Shown here piece by piece: positions 1-7,345 of a stretch of 64,000 nucleotides of DNA. Positions within the stretch are counted from its first letter, which is position 1; every line of letters starts with the position of its first letter. The position numbers and the translations under genes were made by a program. Below the pieces are notes generated by a model that had not been told where the DNA came from, searched no databases, and worked only from the letters and a program-made list of their open reading frames with translations. Source of the DNA: Mucilaginibacter aquaedulcis (GTDB lineage Bacteria > Bacteroidota > Bacteroidia > Sphingobacteriales > Sphingobacteriaceae); contig NZ_JAUFPR010000008.1 of the NCBI RefSeq assembly GCF_030409325.1, positions 186,001 to 250,000 of the forward strand, in the 5' to 3' direction.

Positions 1-187
1 GTGTAAAAAACAGCATGTTGGAGTAAAACAAAGCTGCCCATACCATATGAACCAATACCTGTTTCACCCAAAATTCGCCGGGCAGCCTTATAGGCCACGA
101 TAATGGAAACAGCATCAGCGCAAAAAGGCAGGTCACTATGTAAAAGTGTACCGAAAAGAAAATTTTCTTTAAGCTTGAAAAAGCCAT
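1..187 (-). CDS. Membrane sensor histidine kinase (LytS/YehU-like), 5' end only
   Basis: A leftward reading frame starts at the ATG complementary to 185-187 and stays open to the window edge, giving 62 residues. It has a short basic start (SSLKK), a hydrophobic segment at about residues 9-29 ending in FPLSW, and a second at about 38-61 containing LFYSN. Paired membrane segments with an LFYxN stretch are what I expect at the N-terminus of the multi-membrane-span kinases that partner LytTR response regulators. The kinase core lies outside the window, so the family is an inference. The divergent receptor gene and the LytTR-like repeats in the gap support it. It could also be another multi-span membrane protein. 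Confidence 0.55.
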   Translation of the reverse strand, partial: MAFSSLKKIFFSVHFYIVTCLFALMLFPLSWPIRLPGEFWVKQVLVHMVWAALFYSNMLFFT

Positions 188-222
188 ATTGGGTTTTTAC
201 TATAAAAGTAACAGAAAAAATA

Positions 223-251
223 GTGCGTTTTGTTTCTCAGGCAAAACGCAC
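223..251 (-). promoter_or_regulatory. Hairpin in the leader of the kinase gene
   Basis: GTGCGTTTTG at 223-232 and CAAAACGCAC at 242-251 form a perfect 10-bp stem with a 9-nt loop. Read leftward, the stem is followed by TATTTTTTCTG, so it has the form of an intrinsic terminator placed 36 nt before the kinase start codon. It could terminate leftward read-through or act as an attenuator in the kinase leader. The structure is seen; the role is inferred. Confidence 0.45.
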
Positions 252-337
252 CTTACTATATCAAAATAGTAATCAACTAAATCCCATCTCACCGGGATGA
301 TACAAATGACACAATAATTTTCATATCTGGAAAATGG

Positions 338-367
338 AATAGACGGCTTAGGCTGTTTCATAGACAG
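338..367 (-). promoter_or_regulatory. LytTR-like direct-repeat pair facing the kinase gene
   Basis: On the minus strand, CTGTCTATG (359-367) and CCGTCTATT (338-346) are direct repeats exactly 21 bp apart. As I recall it, the LytTR-box consensus is [TA][AC][CA]GTTN[AG][TG] in two copies 21 bp apart. Each copy here fits at about 7 of 9 positions when shifted by one base. The pair is oriented towards the leftward kinase gene, which suggests autoregulation by its partner regulator. The partner gene is not in view. Confidence 0.5.
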
Positions 368-479
368 AATGGCTGCTTTGATCTATTGCGTTGTTACCCA
401 TGCTGGAATATGGTACAAAAGGGCTCATATTAAGCGTAAATAAAGCTGATTTTACGGCCGTAGATATAAAAACGGGTTT

Positions 480-508
480 CGTCTATTTTTAAGGGCCTAC
501 CGTCTATT
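480..508 (+). promoter_or_regulatory. LytTR-like direct-repeat pair upstream of the receptor gene
   Basis: CGTCTATT occurs at 480-487 and again at 501-508, an offset of 21 bp, on the strand that reads into the receptor gene at 561. The second copy, read as ACCGTCTAT, matches 8 of 9 positions of the recalled LytTR consensus. The same core appears in the inverted pair at 338-367. The second repeat ends about 27 bp before a weak -7-like TTGATTTG (536-543), a position that suits an activator. The rest of 188-560 holds nothing else I recognise. Confidence 0.55.
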
Positions 509-560
509 CGGCAAATTTTGATCAAATGAATTGTCTTGATTTGTTTAAAAGATCCGCAAA

Positions 561-3128
561 ATGAAACCTGAAAATTATAAACTGCAACTATATAAGGCAA
601 CTAAGTTATGGCCTGTTAAATTAATATTTTGGTTCCTTTTTGTTCCCGGAATTGTACATGCACAAGGTCGCGAACAAACAGGAATGCCCGCCGGGGTTCC
701 TAAAAACGGTGGTACACTATCCGGAACCGTGATAGATTCCCTGACAAAGAAACCGTTGGATTACTCTACCGTTAGTTTGTTTAAAACGGGCGTGGCAGCC
801 CCCTTAAATGGCAGCCTTACCGATGAAAAAGGGAATTTTAAAATTACCAATGTTGCTCCGGGCAGTTACCGCATTCAAATCGCGTTTATTGGTTATGCCA
901 CCAAAACAATTAATAGCATTGTTTTAACGGAAGCAAAACCCGACAAAAACTTGGGGCAGGTAATTGTTGCCCCGAGCGCCAAAATGCTGGCCGCTGTTGA
1001 GGTAACCGGCCAAAAGGCACTGATAGAAAACCATATTGATAAGCTGGTTTTTAATGCCGAAAAGGATGTGACCAGCACCGGAGGCAATGCCTCAGACATG
1101 CTGCGGAAGGTACCTATGGTATCAGTTGATATGGATGGAAACGTTGCTTTAAGAGGGAGCCAGAACGTGCGTATCCTGATAAACGGAAAACCTTCGGGCG
1201 CGCTCGTGACCAATGCCGCGGATGTATTGAAATCAATGCCTTCAGATCAGATCAAGAATATTGAGGTTATCACCTCGCCATCGGCCAAGTATGATGCGGA
1301 AGGTTCGGCCGGTATCATCAATATTGTAACCAAGAAAAAAGAAGTTTCGGGTGTTAGCGGTTCCGTTAGCGCAGGCATAGGTACCCGTCAAAACAATGAG
1401 AGCGGTAACATCAGCTTTAACAAAAATAAACTGAGCCTTACTGCCAACTTTGGTTATAACACAGGATGGCCGCAAACAACGTACACCGCGTTTAGCAGTC
1501 AGAATACGGAGTTGGGAACATCATCATCATCCAGCGGACAAAATACTTCAAACAGGCACTTCACTAACGGATCGGCATCATTGGGTTATGATTTTGATAA
1601 CAATAACACCTTGTCATCTTCCTTTAGCATGAGGGGCGGAGCATTTAAAAATAACGGTAGCAGTACCAACAGTAACACTTCTGCCGAAGAAGGAACGGTT
1701 GATTATACAGCCTTAACCAGTAACGAATTTAAAATTTCAAACTTTGACTGGAATACCGATTTTACGCACAAATTTAAAAAGGAGGGTGAAGAGCTGAGCT
1801 TTGCCGTACAATGGACTCATGGTACTTCTGATATTAATTACCTTTCTGAATATACAGCTTTTACGCAAAATCAGCAGGCAACCAATAACGGGATCAACAA
1901 TGAATATACCTTTCAGGCAGATTATGTGCTGCCCATAAGTAAGGTATTTAAACTGGAAACCGGTGCCAAAAGTATTTTAAGGCGAATTACAAGCGAATAC
2001 GATTTTTTTAATCCGGATGCATCCGGCGCGTATGTATTTAATCCGGCTACATCCAACAGCTACAACTATGATCAGGATGTATACTCGGGTTACGGATTGG
2101 TAACGGCTACGCTTAAAAATGGCTTTACAATTCAGGCTGGTGCGCGTTTGGAAAGCACGAAGATCAACGGTAACTCGGGGAATACGAGTGTTGGCTTGTC
2201 GCCCTTTAATAATACCTATACCAATTTTATACCCAGTTTTGTAATATCAAAGGCATTAACGCCAACCCAAACATTAAAATTAAGTTACAGCAAGCGTATA
2301 CAAAGGCCAAGCTTACAATTTCTGAATCCATTCCGCAATACCAGTAACCCCTTAAATCAAACACAGGGTAATCCTGAATTATCACCTGAGGTTACACAAA
2401 CGGTAGAACTTAATTATTCAACCTTTATTAAATCCTCAACAATCAATGCATCAGTATACTACCGCAAAACCGACGATATTATCGAAAGCTATGTAAGCAC
2501 AGTGCCTTTTACTACGGTTGATAATGAAGGGAATATGGTAACCCGTGATGTTTCGCTTACTAATTACCTTAACGTTGGTAACAATAATTCAATAGGGGCA
2601 ACACTTTTTGGCTCAACAGAATTATTTAAGATCCTTACCATAAGGGGTAACATTAACGCGTTCACTTACAAACCGCAGATCATCAGTACACTGCAGCAGG
2701 GGAGCCAATCCACCTATATTCAATACAATGCTTTTGTGAGCGGGACGGTAAAACTTAATAAAACACTTTCTGCCGAAACTTTTTTGATCCAGAATTCGGC
2801 CCGGAGAACTTTTCAAGGTACCAACCCATCGTTTAATTTATGGGTAATTGGTTTAAAGCAGGATGTATGGCAAAAACGAGGTACCATTGGTTTAAACATT
2901 ACACAGCCATTTAAGGATTATAAAGACTTCACCTCAAACATCAATAGTGGTCCACTTACCCAAAGCAACCGGTTTTCGGTACCGTTCAGGTCATTCGGCG
3001 TTAGCTTTGCCTATAATTTTGGTAAAATGAATTTCGGCCAGCAAATGCCTAAAAAGAAACGTGGTGTTGATAACGATGATTTAAAACAGGGTGATAGCAA
3101 TGGCCAGGGCGGACAAAGCGGCCATTGA
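561..3128 (+). CDS. TonB-dependent receptor / outer membrane beta-barrel family protein
   Basis: The 855-residue protein has an uncleaved-looking basic start followed by a signal peptide ending near VHAQG (about residue 35). A CarboxypepD_reg-like beta-sandwich follows at about 50-135 (GTVIDSLTKKPLDYSTV), then a plug-like region at about 170-265 (LRKVPMVSVDMDG, INGKPSG, YDAEGSAGIINIVTKK). The rest is a beta-barrel rich in aromatic and Asn/Ser/Thr strands, of the OMP_b-brl_3 type, ending in a hydrophilic Gly/Gln tail after the last strand. Such proteins sit in the outer membrane. Many lack a SusD partner, and none is seen here, so the substrate is unknown. The kinase-like gene and LytTR-like boxes upstream suggest two-component control. 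Confidence 0.9.
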   Translation: MKPENYKLQLYKATKLWPVKLIFWFLFVPGIVHAQGREQTGMPAGVPKNGGTLSGTVIDSLTKKPLDYSTVSLFKTGVAAPLNGSLTDEKGNFKITNVAPGSYRIQIAFIGYATKTINSIVLTEAKPDKNLGQVIVAPSAKMLAAVEVTGQKALIENHIDKLVFNAEKDVTSTGGNASDMLRKVPMVSVDMDGNVALRGSQNVRILINGKPSGALVTNAADVLKSMPSDQIKNIEVITSPSAKYDAEGSAGIINIVTKKKEVSGVSGSVSAGIGTRQNNESGNISFNKNKLSLTANFGYNTGWPQTTYTAFSSQNTELGTSSSSSGQNTSNRHFTNGSASLGYDFDNNNTLSSSFSMRGGAFKNNGSSTNSNTSAEEGTVDYTALTSNEFKISNFDWNTDFTHKFKKEGEELSFAVQWTHGTSDINYLSEYTAFTQNQQATNNGINNEYTFQADYVLPISKVFKLETGAKSILRRITSEYDFFNPDASGAYVFNPATSNSYNYDQDVYSGYGLVTATLKNGFTIQAGARLESTKINGNSGNTSVGLSPFNNTYTNFIPSFVISKALTPTQTLKLSYSKRIQRPSLQFLNPFRNTSNPLNQTQGNPELSPEVTQTVELNYSTFIKSSTINASVYYRKTDDIIESYVSTVPFTTVDNEGNMVTRDVSLTNYLNVGNNNSIGATLFGSTELFKILTIRGNINAFTYKPQIISTLQQGSQSTYIQYNAFVSGTVKLNKTLSAETFLIQNSARRTFQGTNPSFNLWVIGLKQDVWQKRGTIGLNITQPFKDYKDFTSNINSGPLTQSNRFSVPFRSFGVSFAYNFGKMNFGQQMPKKKRGVDNDDLKQGDSNGQGGQSGH

Positions 3129-3132
3129 GTTA

Positions 3133-3153
3133 TAATAGCGGAAGGCGCTATTA
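3133..3153 (+). terminator. Short hairpin just after the receptor gene
   Basis: TAATAGCG and CGCTATTA form a perfect 8-bp stem with a 5-nt loop starting 5 bp after the stop codon. There is no U-tract, so it is a weak terminator candidate or an mRNA 3' stabiliser. Confidence 0.3.
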
Positions 3154-3216
3154 CAGAACTTCTCCTGAGAGTAATGGCCAACCGAATGATAATTTCATCA
3201 AAGCAGGCTGTTTATT

Positions 3217-3395
3217 CACTCACCCCGACATCGCTACGCTTTTCAACGCTCTCTGCGGCGAAGCCGAAGAGAGCGTGAGAAAATTTGTCATTGCGAGGAG
3301 GTACGACTAAGCAATAACAAATTTTCTTTTTACCACCCTCTTTCCGCCGCAGGCGAAGAGAGGGTGGTCCAGCGAAGCGTAGACCGGGTGAGTCT
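3217..3395. repeat. Composite palindromic intergenic element
   Basis: The outer arms ACTCACCCCGAC and its degenerate complement ending GGGTGAGTC enclose three further inverted repeats. These are a hairpin of CGCTCTCT with AGAGAGCG (3247-3275), a 10-bp match of GAAAATTTGT (3279-3288) with ACAAATTTTC (3317-3326), and a CCACCCTC/GAGAGGGTGG hairpin near 3332-3367. The word TGTCATTGCGAGGAGG inside it recurs in the elements at 17171 and 33109. It fills most of the gap 3129-3431, in which I see no gene. Confidence 0.6.
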
Positions 3396-3431
3396 TTTAT
3401 AAGCCACGCAATTGCAAAGATTTATGCCGTT

Positions 3432-4049
3432 TCATAGGCTATTACCCATCTGAGGCACGTATCCCGCGCTGAACATATTAACAAAAGAACGCGGTGTTAA
3501 AACCGTTATCTCAGCAACATCAGGGAATGCAATATCGATTTCATAACCACCCGGTGTCCATAAATATAAACGGCCATTTTTAACCAAATATGGTTTATCA
3601 TGGTAAGTGACAAAGGTGCCGTTAGGCAGTCTATTAAGGTTTGCCTGATAGGTTACCTTTGTTTTATCGCTTGCAATACGTTCGGTTTGGAGGATATTAT
3701 CTATCTCTGCAACGGGTATATTCATGTTAAAGCCGTATTGAGGGTTTCCCTTCAACCAAAATTCCTTAAATAGCATGTGATCTTTGTATCGGCATTGGAA
3801 ACAGGGCCGGTGCCCTGCCGAAAATGCTGTAGCTTCATCCAGGAAAAACAGCTCGGTCCATCTATCGGGCTGCATGATCTGCCTGTGCCGGTTTTTATAC
3901 TGCAGCAGGCAGGTGATCCAGGCTCTGATCTTAAATGGGCGTACAATTTCCTGATCGTTATTATGTATCACTCCACGGTTACCCAGCCATGCACCGCGTT
4001 CGGGTGTTTTTATCAATTGCCCTAATGGATTTACCCGGTTTTGCAGCAT
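3432..4049 (-). CDS. Uncharacterised 205-aa protein
   Basis: The ATG at 4047-4049 gives a soluble protein of 205 residues with no signal peptide or membrane segment. It is rich in Trp, Tyr and Arg, and has a single CxxC in GHRPCFQCRY near residue 82. The RPCxxCR pattern recalls half of the Ada-type zinc site, but no second cysteine pair is present, so I do not assign that function. A C-terminal beta-rich part contains KPYLVKNGRLYLWTPGGYE. No neighbour suggests a role: it converges on the receptor gene across the palindromic element and diverges from the SDR operon. I recognise no family with confidence. Confidence 0.65.
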   Translation of the reverse strand: MLQNRVNPLGQLIKTPERGAWLGNRGVIHNNDQEIVRPFKIRAWITCLLQYKNRHRQIMQPDRWTELFFLDEATAFSAGHRPCFQCRYKDHMLFKEFWLKGNPQYGFNMNIPVAEIDNILQTERIASDKTKVTYQANLNRLPNGTFVTYHDKPYLVKNGRLYLWTPGGYEIDIAFPDVAEITVLTPRSFVNMFSAGYVPQMGNSL

Positions 4050-4139
4050 TGTTTTTTAGTTGAATTTATGAAATAAAAGGATTTGCTGTAACGGCCATGC
4101 AAAACAATTTGTCATACGACCTTCACAATAATTTATTTA

Positions 4140-4186
4140 GGAATGATCATTCCGAAAAGTAGCTACATTTACGGAACGATTATTCC
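4140..4186 (+). promoter_or_regulatory. Tandem operator palindromes around the SDR promoter
   Basis: GGAATGATCATTCC at 4140-4153 is a perfect 14-bp palindrome, and GGAACGATTATTCC at 4173-4186 is a near copy. Their centres are 33 bp apart, about three helical turns. TACATTTA at 4164-4171, close to the Bacteroidota -7 form TAnnTTTG, lies between them. A TetR-family repressor gene is encoded 72 bp after the SDR gene, so these are probably its operators. The sites are seen; the regulator assignment is inferred. Confidence 0.65.
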
Positions 4187-4210
4187 AAATATAGAAAATC
4201 AGATCACATC

Positions 4211-4960
4211 ATGAAAAAATTAGAAAATAAAGTAGCCGTTGTTACCGGCGCATCAAAAGGAATCGGAGCCGGCATTGCCAAACATCTGGCTGCTGCCGGT
4301 GCAAGTGTTGTTGTTAACTATGCATCTGCAAAAGCAGGGGCCGATCAGGTGGTGGCCGATATAATTGCCAATGGCGGCAAGGCAATAGCCGTACAAGGCA
4401 GTGTATCAAAGGAAGAAGATGTTGAACGTTTGTTTGACGAAACTAAAAAAACATTCGGTGCTGTTGATATCCTTGTTAATAACGCGGGTGTTTATCAATT
4501 TGGCGCTATTGAAGAAATTAAGGCCGAAGATTTTCACAGGCAATTTGATACCAACGTGTTGGGCTTGTTATTAACTACCCAGGGCGCTGTTAAAAACTTT
4601 AATTCAACAGGCGGAAGCATCATCAACATAGGTTCGGCTGTTACTGCTATTACACCCGTGCAGAGTGCTGTTTATACAGCTACCAAAGGCGCGGTAGATG
4701 CCATTACAGGTGTATTAGCCAAAGAATTGGGTGGAAAGAAGATTCGTGTAAATTCACTTAACCCCGGAATGGTAGAAACCGAAGGCACGCATACTGCCGG
4801 ATTTATAGGTAGCGATTTTGAAGCAGAGATGGTTAAAACAACTCCTTTAGGCCGTATAGGTCAGCCTGATGATATTGCTGAAGTAGCTGTGTTCCTGGCT
4901 TCTGAAGAATCGCGCTGGTTAACCGGCGAGATCCTGGTAGCCAGTGGTGGTGTAAGGTAA
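4211..4960 (+). CDS. SDR family NAD(P)-dependent oxidoreductase
   Basis: This is a classical short-chain dehydrogenase of 249 residues, the usual length. It has the cofactor-binding TGASKGIG at 13-20, NNAG at 90-93, Asn115, and the catalytic Ser142, Tyr155 and Lys159 in YTATK. A C-terminal NPGMVETEG loop and the closing ASGGVR are typical of FabG/glucose-dehydrogenase-like members. Such enzymes oxidise or reduce alcohols and ketones with NAD(P)(H); the substrate cannot be read from sequence. The downstream TetR gene on the same strand and the two palindromes upstream suggest an inducible two-gene operon, plausibly for detoxification of a small carbonyl compound. Confidence 0.9.
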   Translation: MKKLENKVAVVTGASKGIGAGIAKHLAAAGASVVVNYASAKAGADQVVADIIANGGKAIAVQGSVSKEEDVERLFDETKKTFGAVDILVNNAGVYQFGAIEEIKAEDFHRQFDTNVLGLLLTTQGAVKNFNSTGGSIINIGSAVTAITPVQSAVYTATKGAVDAITGVLAKELGGKKIRVNSLNPGMVETEGTHTAGFIGSDFEAEMVKTTPLGRIGQPDDIAEVAVFLASEESRWLTGEILVASGGVR

Positions 4961-4993
4961 TGACACCCGCTTAACTAAAAAATAACTAAAAAT

Positions 4994-5026
4994 GAATAGC
5001 TTTGCTTTTTACAAGCAAGGCTATTC
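4994..5026 (+). promoter_or_regulatory. Hairpin just upstream of the TetR-family gene
   Basis: GAATAGCTTTGC (4994-5005) pairs with GCAAGGCTATTC (5015-5026) across a 9-nt loop, with one position that is a G-U wobble in RNA. It ends 6 bp before the regulator's start codon and has no trailing U-run. It could limit translation of the regulator or act as a DNA-level operator half-site pair. Confidence 0.45.
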
Positions 5027-5032
5027 CCGCTT

Positions 5033-5614
5033 ATGGCACGAACAAAAGATTTTGATGAAGACGAGGTACTGGCCAAGGCTATACAGCTTTTTTGGCACAA
5101 GGGCTACAACGGTACATCCATGCAGGATTTGGTTGATGGCCTTGGTATAAGCCGTTCGAGCCTGTACGATACCTTTACCGATAAACATACCCTTTTTGTA
5201 AGAGCGTTGGAACGTTACCAAAGTTGCGGAACGGCCAAGATCCAGGCGCTCATTGATGAGGCTGGATCAGCCAGGGCAGCTGTAAAAAAACTACTGGAGT
5301 ATACCATTAATGACCTGCTTGATGATGATCAGCAAAAGGGCTGCTTTATGGTTAACGCCAAGGTTGAGTTAGCAACACACGATGCCGAGGTTAACAGCCT
5401 GGTTTGCCAGAACGACCAGCAAATGGAGGAGGCCTTTTTACAGGTGATACAAAAGGGTAAAGATAGCGGCGAGATCAAAAACGGTCAGGATGCCCGCGCG
5501 CTGTCAAGGTTTATTTTTAATGCGGTAAAAGGTATGCAGGTTACCGCCAAATCAACCAATGATAAAGCCATTTTTAATGATATTATTAAACTGACGGTAT
5601 CTGTGCTCGATTAA
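5033..5614 (+). CDS. TetR/AcrR family transcriptional regulator
   Basis: The 193-residue protein has an N-terminal TetR helix-turn-helix at about residues 8-55 (AIQLFWHKGYNGTSMQDLVDGLGISRSSLYDTF), the signature of this family. The helical C-terminal half (about 70-190) forms the ligand pocket and dimer interface, with CFMVNAKVELA as a recognisable core segment of the group. It most likely represses the upstream SDR gene and itself, using the palindromes at 4140-4186, and is released by the compound that the SDR handles. It converges with the amidohydrolase gene with 15 bp between the stops. Confidence 0.9.
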   Translation: MARTKDFDEDEVLAKAIQLFWHKGYNGTSMQDLVDGLGISRSSLYDTFTDKHTLFVRALERYQSCGTAKIQALIDEAGSARAAVKKLLEYTINDLLDDDQQKGCFMVNAKVELATHDAEVNSLVCQNDQQMEEAFLQVIQKGKDSGEIKNGQDARALSRFIFNAVKGMQVTAKSTNDKAIFNDIIKLTVSVLD

Positions 5615-5629
5615 AATCTTAAGGCTGAT

Positions 5630-6616
5630 CTAAGCCCTTAACTTCAATAGCTTATCCGCGTTTCCGTGAGCTATCTTCGCTTTTTCTTCATCGGGCAATT
5701 CTATTGCGTTTAAAAATTCAATGCCCATTTCATTGGTGCTGAACGGATAATCAACAGAAAAAAGAATGTTATCCACACCGAATGTTTCCAGCGCTATTTT
5801 TAGTGGCGGTTGTGTAAAGAAACCGCTTGTGGTAATATGAACCTGCTGGCGTAAGGTATCAGTCAAGGTACGTTGGTTGGCACCTCCGTTGCCGGGTTTA
5901 AATGCCCTTTCGGATCTGGCCATCATCATTGGCAGCATTTCGCCCATATGCCCGATGATCAGGTTGAGCTTAGGATATTGATCAAAAACACCCGAATAAA
6001 GCAGCCTTAAAACATGAAGGGCGGTTTCCGAATGCCATCCCCAGCCATAACATGCCAGGGCCTCAGCCATCCCGGCATGATTGGGCGAGCCGCTGTAGTA
6101 AATATCGGCCACTCCCTTTGGCGGTAGGCCCGGATGCAGGTATATGGGTACATTTAATTTTTCGGCACGTTCAAATATCGGTGCAAATTCAGGTTGATCC
6201 AGAAATTTATCCTGCGTTAAACCCCTGATCATGGCTCCGCAAAAGTGATGTTCCTTTACTGTTCGTTCCAGTTCATCGGCCGCTGCAAGCGGGGCCGTTG
6301 TTGGTAAGTGTGCAAAAGCTGTAAAACGATCCTCAAAACCGACTATTCTTTCGGCTATCAGGTCGTTATACCGGCGGGCAAAGGCTGGGCCATCTTGCGG
6401 GTTTAACAGGTTAGCTCCAGAACTGTCAACCGATAATACCTGCATGGTAATGCCGGTGGCATCCATTGATTGTAAGCGCTCGCCGGTAATATCTGCCAGC
6501 TTTGGCGCAAGCTGCTGCATCCTTTCCGATTGGCCAAAACCGCCCAACGCTTCCTTTGGTATCTGGCTGGCCATTTCCGGGAATGAAATATGTTCTTCAA
6601 GTGTTACTATTCGCAT
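5630..6616 (-). CDS. Amidohydrolase family protein (ACMSD / gamma-resorcylate decarboxylase-like)
   Basis: The 328-residue TIM-barrel protein begins VTLEEHISFPE, with EEH at the first metal site as in gamma-resorcylate decarboxylase rather than HxH. Further metal and active-site motifs are YLHPG (about 157), the IIGHMGEMLP stretch (about 219) and FSVDYPF (about 288). In this subfamily a Zn or Mn ion supports non-oxidative decarboxylation or hydrolysis of aromatic or related acids. Length and motif order match the family. The substrate is not determinable, and the protein has no signal peptide, so it acts in the cytoplasm. It is divergent from the secreted cupin gene. Confidence 0.85.
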   Translation of the reverse strand: MRIVTLEEHISFPEMASQIPKEALGGFGQSERMQQLAPKLADITGERLQSMDATGITMQVLSVDSSGANLLNPQDGPAFARRYNDLIAERIVGFEDRFTAFAHLPTTAPLAAADELERTVKEHHFCGAMIRGLTQDKFLDQPEFAPIFERAEKLNVPIYLHPGLPPKGVADIYYSGSPNHAGMAEALACYGWGWHSETALHVLRLLYSGVFDQYPKLNLIIGHMGEMLPMMMARSERAFKPGNGGANQRTLTDTLRQQVHITTSGFFTQPPLKIALETFGVDNILFSVDYPFSTNEMGIEFLNAIELPDEEKAKIAHGNADKLLKLRA

Positions 6617-6667
6617 GTTATATGAATTTTGGGCTATGATGTTTAATTTTTATGATCGGGTAAGGTT

Positions 6668-6743
6668 CAGGCAATTATTGAGCCATATCCTATAAAAACA
6701 CATTGGAGCCTCAATATGCCCGGTTCCGCCTTGAAATTGCCTG
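6668..6743. promoter_or_regulatory. Nested inverted repeats between divergent genes
   Basis: CAGGCAATT (6668-6676) matches AATTGCCTG (6735-6743) as a perfect inverted repeat. Inside it, TATTGAG (6676-6682) matches CTCAATA (6710-6716). The structure occupies the control region shared by the amidohydrolase and cupin genes, so it may hold operator sites for both promoters. Confidence 0.4.
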
Positions 6744-6820
6744 CTTGCTATACTTGGTAGTTGAATGCTCTTAAAATTAAGCTCAATTTTGTTAACAAAG
6801 CAAAACTAAAAATCAAGACC

Positions 6821-7231
6821 ATGAAAACTCCAAAAAACATCTTCGCCGGCATTATTACTGTAATCGCCCTGGCCGTGTTCGCCATTCCGGGCTCAGTAAT
6901 GGCACAACAGCCGGGAATAAAACGTGCAATTCTTCAACAGCATGATCTGAGCATAGCCGGGCATGAAACCGTGCAGGCCCGTATTGACTTTGCTCCCGGC
7001 GCTGCATTCGGTAAGCATACGCATCCCGGCGAAGAGATCATTTATGTGCTGGAAGGCCTAATTGAGTACGATGTTGAAGGTAAACCGTCGGTAACGCTCA
7101 AGGCAGGCGAGGTGCTGTTTGTACCGGCAGGCGTTGCACACGCGGCAAAAAATGTGGGTAAAACCAATGCTCAGGAATTGGGCACTTACGTTGTTGTAAA
7201 AGGGAAGCCGCTGGTTACATTGGTTAAATGA
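6821..7231 (+). CDS. Secreted cupin domain protein
   Basis: I start this at the ATG at 6821, which begins a clean signal peptide (KNIFAGIITVIALAVFAIPG, cleavage after MAQ near residue 29) and gives 136 residues. An in-frame TTG 60 bp upstream would spoil the signal. The mature part is one small beta-barrel with both cupin motifs: GKHTHPGEEIIYVLEG, whose two His and one Glu bind metal, and GEVLFVPAGVAHAAKN, with the third His. It is therefore a periplasmic or exported metal-binding cupin. Enzyme and binding-protein roles are both possible. A terminator follows directly. Confidence 0.85.
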   Translation: MKTPKNIFAGIITVIALAVFAIPGSVMAQQPGIKRAILQQHDLSIAGHETVQARIDFAPGAAFGKHTHPGEEIIYVLEGLIEYDVEGKPSVTLKAGEVLFVPAGVAHAAKNVGKTNAQELGTYVVVKGKPLVTLVK

Positions 7232-7256
7232 TCCTTGTTATAAATTATGTATCATG

Positions 7257-7294
7257 AAAGAGGCTGCACATCCACATCTGCGGCCTCTTTTGCG
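7257..7294 (+). terminator. Intrinsic terminator after the cupin gene
   Basis: AAAGAGGCTGC (7257-7267) pairs with GCGGCCTCTTT (7280-7290), with one wobble, across a 12-nt loop, and is followed by TTTTGCGTTTT. It lies 25 bp after the cupin stop. Confidence 0.7.
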
Positions 7295-7345
7295 TTTTAT
7301 AATTTTTGGTTATTTTAACGTCAGTTCTGAATAAAAAAACCTATT

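Noticed and set aside
103..300. Rightward 65-codon open frame at the window start
   Set aside because: It overlaps the better supported leftward kinase-like gene and a hairpin, starts at a weak codon, and has no recognisable domain.
893..1475. Long minus-strand open frames inside the receptor gene
   Set aside because: They lie wholly within a well supported gene and show no family features; they are shadows of its codon usage.
3432..4049. Ada-type DNA repair protein because of RPCxxCR
   Set aside because: Only one CxxC pair is present, and no methyltransferase or AraC-type domain.
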